Shown piece by piece: positions 55,241 through 63,028 of a stretch of 64,000 bases of DNA. Source of the DNA: Candidatus Riflebacteria bacterium HGW-Riflebacteria-1 (GTDB lineage: Bacteria; Muiribacteriota; Ozemobacteria; Ozemobacterales; Ozemobacteraceae); NCBI GenBank assembly GCA_002839445.1, contig PGYB01000013.1:62001-126000 (forward strand), in the 5' to 3' direction. Each line of letters opens with the position of its first letter. The stretch's first letter is position 1. Made by a program: the position numbers and the translations under genes. The notes under the pieces are model-generated. The model saw only the letters and a list, made by a program, of their open reading frames with translations. It was not told where the DNA came from and did no database searches.

Positions 55241-57103
55241 ATGCTCAGAACGCTTTTTGTTACCCTTCTTTTCTGTATTTCCGGCTCTTTTCTTCATGCT
55301 GCAGAAGACACAGCGCAGCTCCAACCCCCAGCTGATTTTGATCTTGGCACACTGACGGTTGCAGAACCCTCATGGAATCACCCAGAAGAAATAACCGGCA
55401 AACCCGACGGTGAAACCTATTTTGAAATTCTGTCAGGCAGCGGCAAAACCACGATTTCACAAGCACTTGATGGTCAGATGGGAATAAATCTGCGAATCAG
55501 CGGCGGCGCCGGACATATCGCAGCTATCAGCTCAGGCGGGCTTTCCGGCAATAAGATCCTCGTTGTCAAAGATGGCATGCCGATTAACGACCCATTCACC
55601 GGAAGCCCCGACATTGGCGATTTTTCAACACTTCAATACGATAAGGCCGAACTCTGGAAGGGTAATCGCGCAACTTTGTGGGGCAGCAGCAGTATCGGCG
55701 GCACTCTCAGGCTCACCAGCCGCTTTCCCGATAGTGGTCGGCTGCGTTTGTGGACTGACGGTTTCGGTGGTAATGGCAGAGCCGTCGAAACCAGCATTTA
55801 CCCGGGCAAAGCCAGAATCGGCATAAGGCTGAGTCAGTTTACAACTCCGGGGTTTTCGGCAGCAGCGCCTGAGAACGGCAACTCTGAACGTGATGCTTTT
55901 GAACTCACGAGCGGCTATGTCGCAATGGAAACCGATCTGCGTAAGGACCTGCAGTTGCAGGTCAGTGCTGAAAGCAATGAGAGCCTGACCGATCTTGATG
56001 GCTTCGATTTCGTTTCAGGGCTGCCGGCGGATAATCTGACTTTTCGCCAGAAAAAGCTTGGCAGCCAGTTCAATATTGGACTGACCAGTCACCTGAACAA
56101 TGGGGAATTGCGGCTGGCACATATTTTCAATCACAGCACCATGACGGGCATTGATGAGAGCGATCCCTTCAATGAGTTTGGGCTGGAAGTAAGCCGGCAA
56201 AAGCAGTCTGTCAGCAGAAGTTATCAAGCCGGCACCAGCAGTTATCTCGGCGAGATTGCCAGAACAGAGACCAGAGCCGAAAACCACGGGCTTTTTGTGC
56301 ATCGCGAAAGTGACCTCGCCATTTTTCTTGCCGCCCGGAATCAGCTGAGAAAAGAGCTTTGCGCGAATCTTACTGCCAGATATGATGACCCCCAGAACCA
56401 CAATGGCGTTTTCACCGGCAACCTGGCTCTGGTCAGAACTGGCCCGCAGCTTGAATTATCGGCAGCGTGGGGGCAGGCGTTCAGAATGCCCGCTCTTAAC
56501 GAGCGCTATTATCCGGCCTATGGCGACCCCGGGCTTAATTCTGAGCACTCAACATCTTTTGGCCTTACTGCCGCGAGAATATTCGCAGACATCGGAAAAA
56601 TAGCAATCAGTGCCACCAGATATCAGGTCAGAGATCTGATTGGAACTACTTCAACAGCTGACCCGGCCTATACCTGGGGCATCAAAGCAGCCAATCTTGA
56701 TCGCGCCACGCTTATTTCGCATCAGTTGAGCCTGAGCGAGTGTAAACTGGCTGGTTTTGAACTTTCCGGCGAGCTTTCGCTTATGGACAAAAAGAAGCTG
56801 GCAAATAGCGGAAAGCAGGTTCCGGGTATCGCTGATCGCCAGGCGGCATTTTCCCTGACAAGAAATATTGCCCGGACAAAGTACAGTCTGCACACAAAAT
56901 TCTGGGGCTCAACATGGGAAGACGCGGAGAACACCAGAAAGGCTTCCCCCGATCATGAGCTTTCGCTCTACATCAAGCGAAGCTTTAAAGAGTGTTCCTT
57001 TGAGGTCGGTGTGCTGAATCTTACCAATTCAGAAAAGGCAAGAGTTCTGGGTTACACGCGGCCAGGGCGAAGGCTGGCGTTGGCCATAGAGGCTTTCTTC
57101 TGA
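55241..57103 (+). CDS. btuB: TonB-dependent receptor, cobalamin type
   Basis: 620 residues. Signal peptide (MLRTLFVTLLFCISGSFLHA), then a TonB-box-like segment, a plug domain (residues about 55-160, with KILVVKDGMPINDP and AELWKGNRATLWGSSSIGG) and a 22-strand beta barrel ending LALAIEAFF with the C-terminal phenylalanine of outer-membrane proteins. The B12 riboswitch upstream identifies the substrate as a corrinoid. No BtuCDF transporter genes are adjacent. Confidence 0.9.
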   Translation: MLRTLFVTLLFCISGSFLHAAEDTAQLQPPADFDLGTLTVAEPSWNHPEEITGKPDGETYFEILSGSGKTTISQALDGQMGINLRISGGAGHIAAISSGGLSGNKILVVKDGMPINDPFTGSPDIGDFSTLQYDKAELWKGNRATLWGSSSIGGTLRLTSRFPDSGRLRLWTDGFGGNGRAVETSIYPGKARIGIRLSQFTTPGFSAAAPENGNSERDAFELTSGYVAMETDLRKDLQLQVSAESNESLTDLDGFDFVSGLPADNLTFRQKKLGSQFNIGLTSHLNNGELRLAHIFNHSTMTGIDESDPFNEFGLEVSRQKQSVSRSYQAGTSSYLGEIARTETRAENHGLFVHRESDLAIFLAARNQLRKELCANLTARYDDPQNHNGVFTGNLALVRTGPQLELSAAWGQAFRMPALNERYYPAYGDPGLNSEHSTSFGLTAARIFADIGKIAISATRYQVRDLIGTTSTADPAYTWGIKAANLDRATLISHQLSLSECKLAGFELSGELSLMDKKKLANSGKQVPGIADRQAAFSLTRNIARTKYSLHTKFWGSTWEDAENTRKASPDHELSLYIKRSFKECSFEVGVLNLTNSEKARVLGYTRPGRRLALAIEAFF

Positions 57104-57235
57104 GTGTAATCACACATCTGCGCTAATTAACGGCAGACTATGCGATTAAATGAGTAGCAGACCTGGCGGTTTTGGGTCAGAATGTGGAAGATCGCGTGCG
57201 AGGCTTTCGGAAACCGACCGTGCAAAAACTATTCT

Positions 57236-58132
57236 TCAGGGTTGCGAGAGTTTCTGCAGCTCTTCTTCGGTCAGGCCGGTGGCCTGTTTTATAAGTTCTA
57301 AGCCGACGTTAAGTGCCAGCATTTTTCTAGCAATCTCAAATTTTTCTTCTGTCCGGCCTTCTATCTTGCCTACCTCTTTGCCCTTGTTGTAAACGGCGCC
57401 TTTGATTATGGCAAGGTCGAGCGCCTCTTTTTCGCGGTCGGCCATGCGCCGGCGCATTTTTTCGTCGGCGTTGATTTTCTGCAATTCTTTGATGGCCATG
57501 TTAATCGGCTCCTCTTCGGTGAGCGCTCCGGGGATCTTGACATCAAGTTTACCGTAAGTTTCCGAAAATTTCATCACATTTAGCCATTTTTCAAATGTCG
57601 ACTGCAGTTTTCGCGGCTTGTTAATATCGTATTTGGTCAGATCGATGTAATGCAGAGCCATGGTCTCGGCCAGCACCAGACTGCCATCAGCGTTGCGAAA
57701 TTCAAAGGCTTCATGCACATGCTTCGACTGCCTGAACAGGTCGAAATCGAGAATGGCAATGCAGGTCGCCGGCATCAAAGCCACATAGTCAGAGCCGGCC
57801 TTCGCCTGGTCGCGATAGAGCGAAGCCACATAGAATGCGGTGCGCGACACAAAGGCATCCTGTCGGTGCACCTGGGCTTCGATGCAATACCATCTGCCCG
57901 CTTTGTCTCTGGCCTTCACATCGACGATAGTCAGTTTCTGGTCTCTGAATCGCCTTGGGTGGAAAGGGTTGAGCAGTTCGAGGTCTTCGATCCGCCTGCT
58001 GCTGTCGAGTTGCAGAATGGCGTTGAGAAGGCTGATCGTCAGCTTTTCCTGACCCGGCCGGTTAAACAGCCACTGAAACGCGAAGTCGTTAAGCATCGAA
58101 TAAATCTTGCGCTCGCCTATGTTTTTTCCCAT
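57236..58132 (-). CDS. Rpn-family PD-(D/E)XK recombination-promoting nuclease
   Basis: 298 residues, intact. KIYSMLNDFAFQWLFNRPG at the start, VVDVKARD-equivalent IVDVKARDKAG (about 73) and WYCIEAQVHRQD (about 84) at the active site; YIDLTKYDINKP later. The repeat region near the C-terminus is short (GKEVGKIEGRTEEK). AGGAG lies nine bases before the ATG. Related to the gene at 45.7 kb but clearly diverged, so they are not a recent duplication. Its leader (58,161-58,226) abuts a mazF-like fragment. Confidence 0.85.
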   Translation of the reverse strand: MGKNIGERKIYSMLNDFAFQWLFNRPGQEKLTISLLNAILQLDSSRRIEDLELLNPFHPRRFRDQKLTIVDVKARDKAGRWYCIEAQVHRQDAFVSRTAFYVASLYRDQAKAGSDYVALMPATCIAILDFDLFRQSKHVHEAFEFRNADGSLVLAETMALHYIDLTKYDINKPRKLQSTFEKWLNVMKFSETYGKLDVKIPGALTEEEPINMAIKELQKINADEKMRRRMADREKEALDLAIIKGAVYNKGKEVGKIEGRTEEKFEIARKMLALNVGLELIKQATGLTEEELQKLSQP

Positions 58133-58227
58133 CTCGTTTTCTCCTGTTAAAGTTTCGCCGGCAGTTTTTTTTCTGCCTCATAACAAGATCAAAACGAGAA
58201 TGCCTTTGGGGAAAGTTATTTTCAGAT

Positions 58228-58303
58228 ATGTTGAACCGCTACGGAAAGCGGCCGGCGGTTATTGTCAGCGGTAAATATTACAATGAAAAGCGCGATGAGG
58301 TAA
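58228..58303 (+). pseudogene. mazF-like toxin fragment
   Basis: 25 codons encoding YGKRPAVIVSGKYYNEKRDE, which matches the RPALVIS-type core of MazF/PemK. Both ends are missing; the left end meets the Rpn leader at 58,226. The rest of the region to 58,511 shows no gene that I trust. Confidence 0.65.
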
Positions 58304-58511
58304 GCTCCTGGTTCGGAAACGTCTGCAACCCCGCCCCTCGAAATCAGCTGTTCAGAAAAAACCTTGCTAGACCTTTCTTGTTCAATCGCCATACGGGCGT
58401 CATTATTAGAGCTTCCAGTAAGGGCTTCTGGAAATTTGACCACCGCGTTCCTGCCGATATCGATCTGCGCGACTTTGCTTGTTTTTGTAAGAAGCATCAT
58501 CAATTGGTGTT

Positions 58512-59468
58512 TTATGCTTCATAGTGCTTGAAAACCTCTCTAAAATGCCATTCTGTGAATGATCGTGCCGGCGAATAGTCTTTTGAGCGAGGCAGTAAGA
58601 TCTGCTTATCTTCATATCTGTATAACCACTCTTCAAGACCACAGCTTCCGTTAATGTGCTTAGACGTCTTGATACAATAATTCTCATTAATGCTGAAAAC
58701 GCCACGATCAAACATTTTGTGATGCATGGAACACAAAGCAATGCCATTTTGTTCGATTGCCGGGCCACCAGCCTGGTGCCATTTAATGTGAGCGGCTTCC
58801 AGGCAGACGGGGTTATTCCCAAGTCGCATATCAAAACCACAAATAGCACACTGATATTGGTATACGGTCAGGATCTTATTTCTGAAATCCGGGTCGCGCT
58901 TTATTTTTTGAGATAGTTTGCCCTGAAAATCTGTCTGTAAGCCGATCGAAAGAATAATGTCATCATGAATCGATTCAGGAAAATGCTCTGTCAGAATTTC
59001 CCGGGCAAGCTGTGAAATGATCTCGGGTCTCCTGGAAAGGAATTCAAACATATCTTCCGGAAAACCACCGCAAATATTTCTGCTTAGAAGTATTTGTTTT
59101 GAAGGATCTCCATCGGCTTGCACCGTAATTTCGTTGCGTCTTGGGATATCCCAGAGGCCATCTGTTGTCAGGCGCCAGAAAGGTGATACTGTTTTAATCG
59201 ACCTGCGTGCAGGACCAAAATCTTCCAACAGTTGCTTGAGCTTAACATTTATTTCAGCGTATGGCATTAGCCTTTGCCTGCCCTGCTGGCAATTTGCAAG
59301 AGCCAGCAGTATTAACAGTGGCTTATGAGGGGCTCTTTGATCGCCATTTGACCAGATTTTTAGACCGGAAAATTTTCTTATAATGGCTTCTGCATTGATT
59401 GCATCTTCCTTCGCAACAGATGGAAAGCCTTCTGGTGATTCTTTAATGCCTGTTGTATGTTTTGTCAT
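58512..59468 (-). CDS. Sulfur-binding-domain + HNH restriction endonuclease
   Basis: 318 residues. Residues about 30-130 match the sulfur-binding domain of ScoMcrA-type enzymes (APHKPLLILLALA, then SPFWRLTTDGLWDIP), which recognises phosphorothioated DNA. The HNH nuclease is at about 205-260: YQYQCAICGFDMR, LEAAHIKWH, and NGIALCSMHHKMFDRG. A type IV restriction enzyme that cuts phosphorothioated (or otherwise modified) foreign DNA. Overlaps an upstream gene fragment by ATGA, so it once had a coupled partner. Confidence 0.85.
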   Translation of the reverse strand: MTKHTTGIKESPEGFPSVAKEDAINAEAIIRKFSGLKIWSNGDQRAPHKPLLILLALANCQQGRQRLMPYAEINVKLKQLLEDFGPARRSIKTVSPFWRLTTDGLWDIPRRNEITVQADGDPSKQILLSRNICGGFPEDMFEFLSRRPEIISQLAREILTEHFPESIHDDIILSIGLQTDFQGKLSQKIKRDPDFRNKILTVYQYQCAICGFDMRLGNNPVCLEAAHIKWHQAGGPAIEQNGIALCSMHHKMFDRGVFSINENYCIKTSKHINGSCGLEEWLYRYEDKQILLPRSKDYSPARSFTEWHFREVFKHYEA

Positions 59469-59593
59469 TTCAGTTTCTCTGGCAGATTGGTGCCTATTCT
59501 AGATAGCCCTGAGTAATACTCGTCAGCAGAGGGCCTGAACGCGCTGAAGTCGAATTTTGCAAGTTCTGATAATGCTTTGCCCAGTCTACTTTG
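59465..59593 (-). pseudogene. Truncated partner gene of the SBD-HNH enzyme
   Basis: 43 codons open in frame to a TGA that overlaps the HNH start by ATGA. The product ends with DFSAFRPSADEYYSGLSRIG and NLPEKLK, a coherent protein C-terminus; an in-frame TAA cuts it off at 59,594. I do not recognise the family. Confidence 0.55.
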
Positions 59594-59793
59594 TTAGTTG
59601 AAAAAAGGAAAGCTTTCGAAAATGTGTCTGTATTTTATTCGCTCAAGCAGCTTGAGAAGAAGTTTATTAAGTGGAAAGTTGCAAGCTTGTTAGAAAAGAC
59701 CAAGGATGAGGAGCAGGAACACAAAACCGCAGCCACAACCGCAGCCGTCGCTGCCGGATTTGGACTGGCTGAACATGGAACAGAAGAAGAAGC

Positions 59794-59949
59794 ATGGATA
59801 AGAATGTATCTGCCCGGATCGCTGATGCGGTTGAAGGCGATGTTTTTTCTGATACCTGCGGCGCCTGGCAGCGCGATGAAAGTGCCGTCGAAACAGTTAC
59901 GCGCATTCGTGACGAAGTAAACAAATCAATGCTAAGGCATCAGCGATGA
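59794..59949 (+). CDS. Small antitoxin-like ORF
   Basis: 51 residues from an ATG with AGAAGAAG upstream. The tail DTCGAWQRDESAVETVTRIR resembles the toxin-binding end of VapB-type antitoxins, in which a CGxWxDDRS pattern is common. The N-terminal DNA-binding part is missing or very short and no toxin gene follows, so it is probably a remnant. Bases 59,594-59,793 hold nothing convincing. Confidence 0.35.
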   Translation: MDKNVSARIADAVEGDVFSDTCGAWQRDESAVETVTRIRDEVNKSMLRHQR

Positions 59950-60005
59950 GAGCCTGCATCGATTCTGATATGCAGGCAAATTCTCAGCATTGATACCGTC
60001 GGCTA

Positions 60006-60605
60006 CTAATAAAACATCTTGTAGCCAAAGTATGAAGCGATCGTAACTACAATAACCATGAGCACAAGAGCGACCCAGAGCGAGATGGCGCCAAGCAGAG
60101 CACCTTTCTGCGGAAGAGTTTTGTCGGGGAAGCGGTTCTGCGCACGTCTGAGCAGCCAGAGCGAGTTGCGTACGTCAACCAGCCCGAGAATGATAAAGAA
60201 CATGCTCCAGCCGATCAGTGCCACCCAGATTGAGTATCTATCAACTTCAGCAATGACTGGAATCAGCTGTGCCAGTGCGTAGAGCCCAGCGGTTATCGCG
60301 AGTGCAACCGCGAATTCAAGACAGGCGAGGGCTGTCGATGCTACCAGCAGAAAAACCGGGTAGAGCTCGCGGCCAGAAGCAAGTTTCAGACGGCTCCAGA
60401 ATACGGTTTTTGTCACCGCCAGAATCGCGACAGCCGGCAATGCGAGATACATGAAGACAAACAAAGCGTACAAGCCAAACTGTCCGCCATAATAAGGCCC
60501 TGCCCAGGCGGTGCTGGCAGAGAGGCAGATGCCGGTGGTGAGAACGGCCGCTTTGCTGCCGGTAAAATGTACTGTCAGCCGGTTATTGTTAACTGATTTT
60601 TTCAT
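60006..60605 (-). CDS. Integral membrane protein of unknown function
   Basis: 199 residues with four or five hydrophobic spans (YALFVFMYLALPAVAILAV, STALACLEFAVALAITAGLY, YSIWVALIGWSMFFIILG, ISLWVALVLMVIVVTIASYF). The first is preceded by a signal-like segment ending STAWA. No transport or catalytic motif. Inner-membrane protein, single gene. Confidence 0.7.
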   Translation of the reverse strand: MKKSVNNNRLTVHFTGSKAAVLTTGICLSASTAWAGPYYGGQFGLYALFVFMYLALPAVAILAVTKTVFWSRLKLASGRELYPVFLLVASTALACLEFAVALAITAGLYALAQLIPVIAEVDRYSIWVALIGWSMFFIILGLVDVRNSLWLLRRAQNRFPDKTLPQKGALLGAISLWVALVLMVIVVTIASYFGYKMFY

Positions 60606-61259
60606 GCTCTATTAACTTTTAGATTTTAGCGTTTGAGCATAAATTACCACAACATGTTGAATATGTCTCAGGCCAGTTCCAATTATCTTCTTCGGATTAC
60701 CTTCGGCCTCGTTTTGCTGTCTAGTTTTCGTGCTCGTGCTCACACCTGGTCGCGCTGCCCCGGGGAGCCCTGCGGGGTATGCTGCTCTAACGGCTAGCCA
60801 CTCCAGGTTAAGGACTGCGGGATACGTGACTCTAATGGCTAAAGGCCATAAGAGCCACCTAAAGAGCAGCCTAATCATCAGGCGCCCTGGCACTAGCACA
60901 TCCTGCGCGTCGTAATCGTTTGCAATTACAAAGGCGGCTCTGTTTTTTGTCTTTGCTGTGAACGAATTTTGTGTGAACAGTATTAGCTCAGAGCTGATCG
61001 CGATTATACCTGATTTTGCAAGTTGCTGATGTGAAAGACTCCTGAATAATCTGCGATAATCCTTCAATCTGCGGATAGCTCTGCCAGAGTACCTGGATAA
61101 TTATTTTGCAGATCAGTCATGGCAGGTAGATGGATCGTTGCTTTGTGTTTTAGTATTGTATTGACGAATTGGCTACAACCTTGTACGTTAGAGGCAGTCC
61201 GCTACTTTTGCCGGGGTTTTTTCTCGAAAATAAATTGCACTGACAAACAGGAGATGCAA
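60606..61259. other. Intergenic region with two repeats
   Basis: No reliable gene. At about 60,770-60,860 a ~30-base unit is present twice (CTGCGGGGTATGCTGCTCTA and CTGCGGGATACGTGACTCTA, each followed by A-C/T-GGCTA). At 61,030-61,093 is a half-element of the CGCAGATT family nearly the same as 3,179-3,237. Confidence 0.5.
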
Positions 61260-61751
61260 ATGAAATTCAAATTTTTTGGCTGCGCCCTTCTGGGGATTTT
61301 CTTTATCTGCTCTGGCCTGCTTTCGGCTGATGCGCGAACGATAACCATGGCTGATGCCAGAGTTAAGTTTCAGGTTCCCAATACCTGGAGAATAACCGAA
61401 GATACCGGCAACTGGCTGGTTCAATCGCCCGATGGCGGCGGCGTGTCAGTTACTTTTTCGCTGCTCTCTGCTCAAAATCTTGAAGATGCTGCCAGAGAAT
61501 GTCTGCAGGTCGTCACCGAACAAATTGGTGCAGTTAAGTATACAGGTGAATTGACCAGTGGCGTACTCAACGGTATGGAATACGTCGATCAGCTTGCCAC
61601 TGCTATGGACGGCAGAATGACCGTCAGTATAACCCTGGTTATGACTCCGGCTAAGAAATGGCTGATGATTGCCTATCTCGGGTCTGTTCAGCACGAATCC
61701 GCCTGGCAGAGAGACGTGGTCTCAATCGCCGGCAGCCTGCAGCCCATGTAA
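61260..61751 (+). CDS. Secreted protein of unknown function
   Basis: 163 residues. The start is the ATG at 61260, with CAGGAG upstream; the frame extends 47 codons further but without a signal peptide. Signal peptide MKFKFFGCALLGIFFICSGL, cleavage probably near ADA. The mature domain (VKFQVPNTWRITEDTGNWLV, then SPDGGGVSVTFSLL) resembles the DUF1795/PsbP-like alpha-beta fold. Periplasmic; role unknown. A strong terminator follows. Confidence 0.7.
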   Translation: MKFKFFGCALLGIFFICSGLLSADARTITMADARVKFQVPNTWRITEDTGNWLVQSPDGGGVSVTFSLLSAQNLEDAARECLQVVTEQIGAVKYTGELTSGVLNGMEYVDQLATAMDGRMTVSITLVMTPAKKWLMIAYLGSVQHESAWQRDVVSIAGSLQPM

Positions 61752-61809
61752 TCATTGCCGGTGATCTGCACCGGCACTATGGCAAAGTTTTGTCCTCGAA
61801 AAAACAGTT

Positions 61810-61843
61810 TCGCGCAGCAATTTTTGTTGCGCGATTACTTTTT
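61810..61843 (+). terminator. Rho-independent terminator
   Basis: Eleven-pair stem TCGCGCAGCAA / TTGTTGCGCGA, then TTACTTTTT, 58 bases after the secreted-protein gene. Confidence 0.85.
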
Positions 61844-61916
61844 ATGCACAATGAATGTTTATTCATCTTTGCCATGGGGGCGATAGCTGATATTTGCGAA
61901 TCGTTGTATTTCTGAT

Positions 61917-61944
61917 TTGATTGTTAGCGTAATAAGTGTATATT
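61917..61944 (+). promoter_or_regulatory. Promoter of the candidate structured RNA
   Basis: TTGATT at 61,917-61,922 and TATATT at 61,939-61,944 with a 16-base spacer. The predicted start, seven bases on, is the first G of the RNA's closing stem. Confidence 0.65.
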
Positions 61945-61950
61945 ATTAAT

Positions 61951-62083
61951 GGCTGCCAGGGCGTGCTCTCTTCGAGAGCTAGGAGGCGAGAACGGGCATC
62001 AATCGGAGCCAGTTTACTGGTTCCGCCATGGACGATATCGCAGCCAGACCATTTATGGTCCCCCTGGCGGTCTTAATTTTTTT
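61951..62083 (+). ncRNA. Candidate structured small RNA, family not recognised
   Basis: About 133 bases. The 5' end GGCTGCCAGGG (61,951-61,961) pairs over 11 positions with CCCTGGCGGTC (62,062-62,072), closing a multibranched fold. Inside are hairpins at 61,965-61,979 (GCTCTC/GAGAGC), 62,004-62,025 (CGGAGCCAG/CTGGTTCCG with a TTTA loop) and 62,047-62,060 (GACCAT/ATGGTC). TTAATTTTTTT follows the closing stem as a terminator tail. No open reading frame explains the region. Checked against SRP RNA, 6S, tmRNA, RNase P and common riboswitches as I know them; none fits. Confidence 0.6.
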
Positions 62084-62131
62084 AGCAATTAATCTTTTGC
62101 GAATAATTTGTGTTTAATTTTCGTAAAGGAC

Positions 62132-62160
62132 TTGACGATTAGTTTATTATCTGGTAAGAT
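62132..62160 (+). promoter_or_regulatory. Promoter of the secreted-protein gene
   Basis: TTGACG and TAAGAT separated by exactly 17 bases, giving a ~70-base leader to the ATG at 62,236. Confidence 0.75.
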
Positions 62161-62235
62161 GACCAACTGCAAAAAAATGACCGGAGCAACTCGTCAGAGC
62201 AAACCGTCCGGATCTGTAATAAGAGGTTTTATCCC

Positions 62236-62847
62236 ATGTTCTCTAAATTATTCAATTCTCGTTGTACGTTTGTTTGTTTTCTTCTCGTCTGCGCCGCAGT
62301 CATGTTTTCTACCGGTTCAGCTCAGGCGATGTCTGATCGTGCACCGGCCTTCACTCATATCGAAGTAGAAGAGGTCTCTGCCCCAGATAACTTTCAGAAT
62401 ACCCGCCGTTATCTCATAACCTATTTCAATGAAATCGAAGGCAAAAAGTTTCAGGTTTTTCCGACTCGTGACGAAAAAGTCGCAGACGCCGACCTGATTC
62501 TCGCCCGCGTTGTCAGACAGTATCTTGATGACGAATACGAAAACCAGGGCAAATGGATGGACGAGCACGTTGTAGAAGATGCCAACATGGGTCAGATTCT
62601 TGACCTCGTTAATCAGGATTATATGTCAGCTGCCTGGAACGCAAAAAACGTGAATGAACTGCGCCAGTATATGCACAAATACAATAAATATCTGCAGCTG
62701 TATACCCTGCAGGTCTACCTCGACTACAAGGCCAGCAAGACCGAATATTACAGCGGCATGGATATTGACCCCATTCTTCTCAAACTGAACGAAGGCAATC
62801 ACCCCGATGTTGCCAATTTCATACTGGTGAACTACACCGACAAATAA
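62236..62847 (+). CDS. Secreted protein of unknown function
   Basis: 203 residues. The signal peptide (FVCFLLVCAAVMFSTGSAQA) follows a short basic start. The mature protein is acidic and mixed alpha/beta (FTHIEVEEVSAPDNFQN, then YLITYFNEIEGKKFQVFPTR), with a helical C-terminus (LRQYMHKYNKYLQLYTLQVY). No known motif. It has its own promoter and terminator, so it is a single transcription unit. Confidence 0.75.
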   Translation: MFSKLFNSRCTFVCFLLVCAAVMFSTGSAQAMSDRAPAFTHIEVEEVSAPDNFQNTRRYLITYFNEIEGKKFQVFPTRDEKVADADLILARVVRQYLDDEYENQGKWMDEHVVEDANMGQILDLVNQDYMSAAWNAKNVNELRQYMHKYNKYLQLYTLQVYLDYKASKTEYYSGMDIDPILLKLNEGNHPDVANFILVNYTDK

Positions 62848-62865
62848 GCTATAAAGCTTTTAACC

Positions 62866-62900
62866 AGGCTGTTTCGCAACTGCGCGAAACAGCCTTTTTT
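62866..62900 (+). terminator. Rho-independent terminator
   Basis: AGGCTGTTTCGC / GCGAAACAGCCT stem followed by TTTTTT, 18 bases after the stop codon. Confidence 0.95.
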
Positions 62901-63028
62901 GTTGCAAAAAAGTGTCGGTCCGATGCGCTGATAAAATAACTTAAAAAAGCGCGATAACCTGCAAAAAATCCGCAAAAATTCTTTGCTGGATTCTTCCGGG
63001 TTGGGGTTTCGCGAGGTATAATTGCTGT

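Noticed and set aside
58228..58524. 98-codon plus-strand frame as a complete gene
   Set aside because: Only the first 25 codons match MazF; the rest has no toxin features. Kept as a fragment only.
59591..59920. 109-codon plus-strand frame
   Set aside because: Alanine/threonine-rich middle, no ribosome site, and it overlaps the better-supported 51-codon antitoxin-like frame in another phase.
60612..61067. 151-codon open frame on the minus strand
   Set aside because: No ribosome site, repetitive composition (two copies of a WLA-R-x-x-YPA unit from a DNA tandem repeat) and overlap with a CGCAGATT element. Treated as noncoding.
61951..62083. SRP RNA, 6S RNA, tmRNA or RNase P RNA
   Set aside because: The SRP GGAA/AAGCAGCC core, the 6S long central bubble, a tRNA-like end and the RNase P conserved segments are all absent.
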